A stretch of 30,652 nucleotides of DNA from NCBI GenBank assembly GCA_964511405.1, contig CAZEFK010000076.1, positions 1-30,652 of the forward strand, written 5' to 3'. Within the stretch, counting starts at the first letter, position 1; every line of letters starts with the position of its first letter. A program made the translations under genes and the position numbers. The notes beneath the pieces were generated by a model that ran no database searches, had not been told where the DNA came from, and saw nothing but the letters and a program-made list of their open reading frames with translations. The stretch comes from CAZEFK01 sp964511405 (GTDB lineage Bacteria > Pseudomonadota > Alphaproteobacteria > Elsterales > Elsteraceae). This document shows positions 30,208-30,652 of this stretch, one piece after another.

Positions 30208-30652
30208 ATGACCGCTCCATCGACCGCGTTCCAGGCCATCATCCTGGCCCTCCAAGGCTTCTGGGCCGAGCAGGGGTGCGTGATCCTGCAGCCGCACGAC
30301 GTCGAGGTCGGCGCCGGCACCCTGCATCCGGCGACCACCCTGCGCGCGTTGGGGCCGCATCGGTGGAACGCCGCCTATGTGCAGCCGTCCCGGCGTCCGG
30401 CCGACGGCCGCTATGGCGAGAACCCCAACCGGCTGCAGCACTACTATCAGTTCCAGGTGATCCTGAAGCCGTCGCCGCCGGATCCGCAGGCCCTGTATGT
30501 GGACAGCCTGCGCCGCCTGGGCATCGATCCCCTGCTGCACGACCTGCGCTTCGTCGAGGACGACTGGGAGAACCCGACGCTCGGCGCCTGGGGCCTCGGC
30601 TGGGAGGTCTGGTGCGACGGGATGGAGATCACCCAGTACACCTATTTCCAGC
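30208..30652 (+). CDS. glyQ: Glycine--tRNA ligase alpha subunit, N-terminal part (cut by window end)
   Basis: The first 148 residues of bacterial heterotetrameric glycyl-tRNA synthetase alpha: FQAIILALQGFWAEQGCVIL at the start, then QPHDVEVGAGTLHPATTLRALGP, AYVQPSRRPADGRYGENPNR, and LGWEVWCDGMEITQYTYFQ. These are family-specific class II motifs that form the glycyl-adenylate site. The protein charges tRNA-Gly together with the beta subunit, expected just downstream. ATG 30208 is the usual family start; a clear ribosome site is not visible. Confidence 0.97.
   Translation, partial: MTAPSTAFQAIILALQGFWAEQGCVILQPHDVEVGAGTLHPATTLRALGPHRWNAAYVQPSRRPADGRYGENPNRLQHYYQFQVILKPSPPDPQALYVDSLRRLGIDPLLHDLRFVEDDWENPTLGAWGLGWEVWCDGMEITQYTYFQ

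Noticed and set aside
1..30652. CRISPR arrays, tRNA or rRNA genes, insertion sequences
   Set aside because: No regularly spaced repeats, no tRNA-like cloverleaf, no rRNA signature and no transposase motif were seen by eye.

Overview
The window is very GC-rich DNA, about 70% G+C by eye, with densely packed genes. Its gene content points to an alphaproteobacterium, most likely of the Rhodospirillales type. The main pointers are a DivL-type pseudo-histidine kinase beside ahcY, the core block polyprenyl synthase / DUF2007 / tRNA methyltransferase / S49 peptidase / glyQ, and a PRC-barrel gene behind an EcfG-like stress promoter. Genus and species cannot be fixed from the sequence alone. No rRNA, tRNA, CRISPR array, transposase or phage gene was seen.

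Layout. (1) 1-2501: the 3' end of ahcY, a hairpin, then a PAS-domain kinase whose phospho-accepting His is replaced by Tyr, the hallmark of DivL. (2) 2531-11838: a divergent unit with a GntR/HutC repressor on the minus strand. On the plus strand lies a tightly coupled operon of an M20 hydrolase, a periplasmic binding protein, two permeases, a fused double ATPase, a second M20-fold protein and an M24/creatinase-fold protein. A 14-bp perfect palindrome between the divergent genes is the likely operator. The operon reads as uptake and hydrolysis of an unknown peptide-like or amidated compound. (3) 11835-15098 (minus): heparinase II/III-like lyase, EEP-family phosphohydrolase, flavin reductase. 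(4) 15156-17648: a lone Uma2 nuclease-fold protein, a class III nucleotide cyclase with a guanylyl-cyclase-like residue pair, and a PadR regulator with an AT-rich, repeat-bearing upstream region. (5) 17857-20104 (minus): Gfo/Idh/MocA dehydrogenase and sugar isomerase/epimerase, a two-gene sugar pathway operon. (6) 20276-25716: a small GT-A-like protein converging on a TPR-GT41 glycosyltransferase, which follows NUDIX, HD, RidA and ChaC genes on the minus strand. (7) 25868-26878: PRC-barrel stress protein, a 69-residue small protein, then about 390 bases without a gene that hold a composite palindromic (MITE-like) repeat. (8) 26876-30652: polyprenyl diphosphate synthase, divergent from the DUF2007-trmN6-like-S49-zinc-ribbon-glyQ block, with overlapping divergent promoters.

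The most noteworthy points are the Tyr-for-His DivL and the transport-plus-hydrolase operon. In that operon both later enzymes have lost canonical metal ligands (M20: Asp to Asn and Glu to Leu; M24: metal Asp to Arg). Also notable are the cyclase with the Glu/Gly purine-site pair and the palindromic element that supplies the stop codon of the prenyl synthase. Family assignments come from motif recognition by eye; no database search was run.
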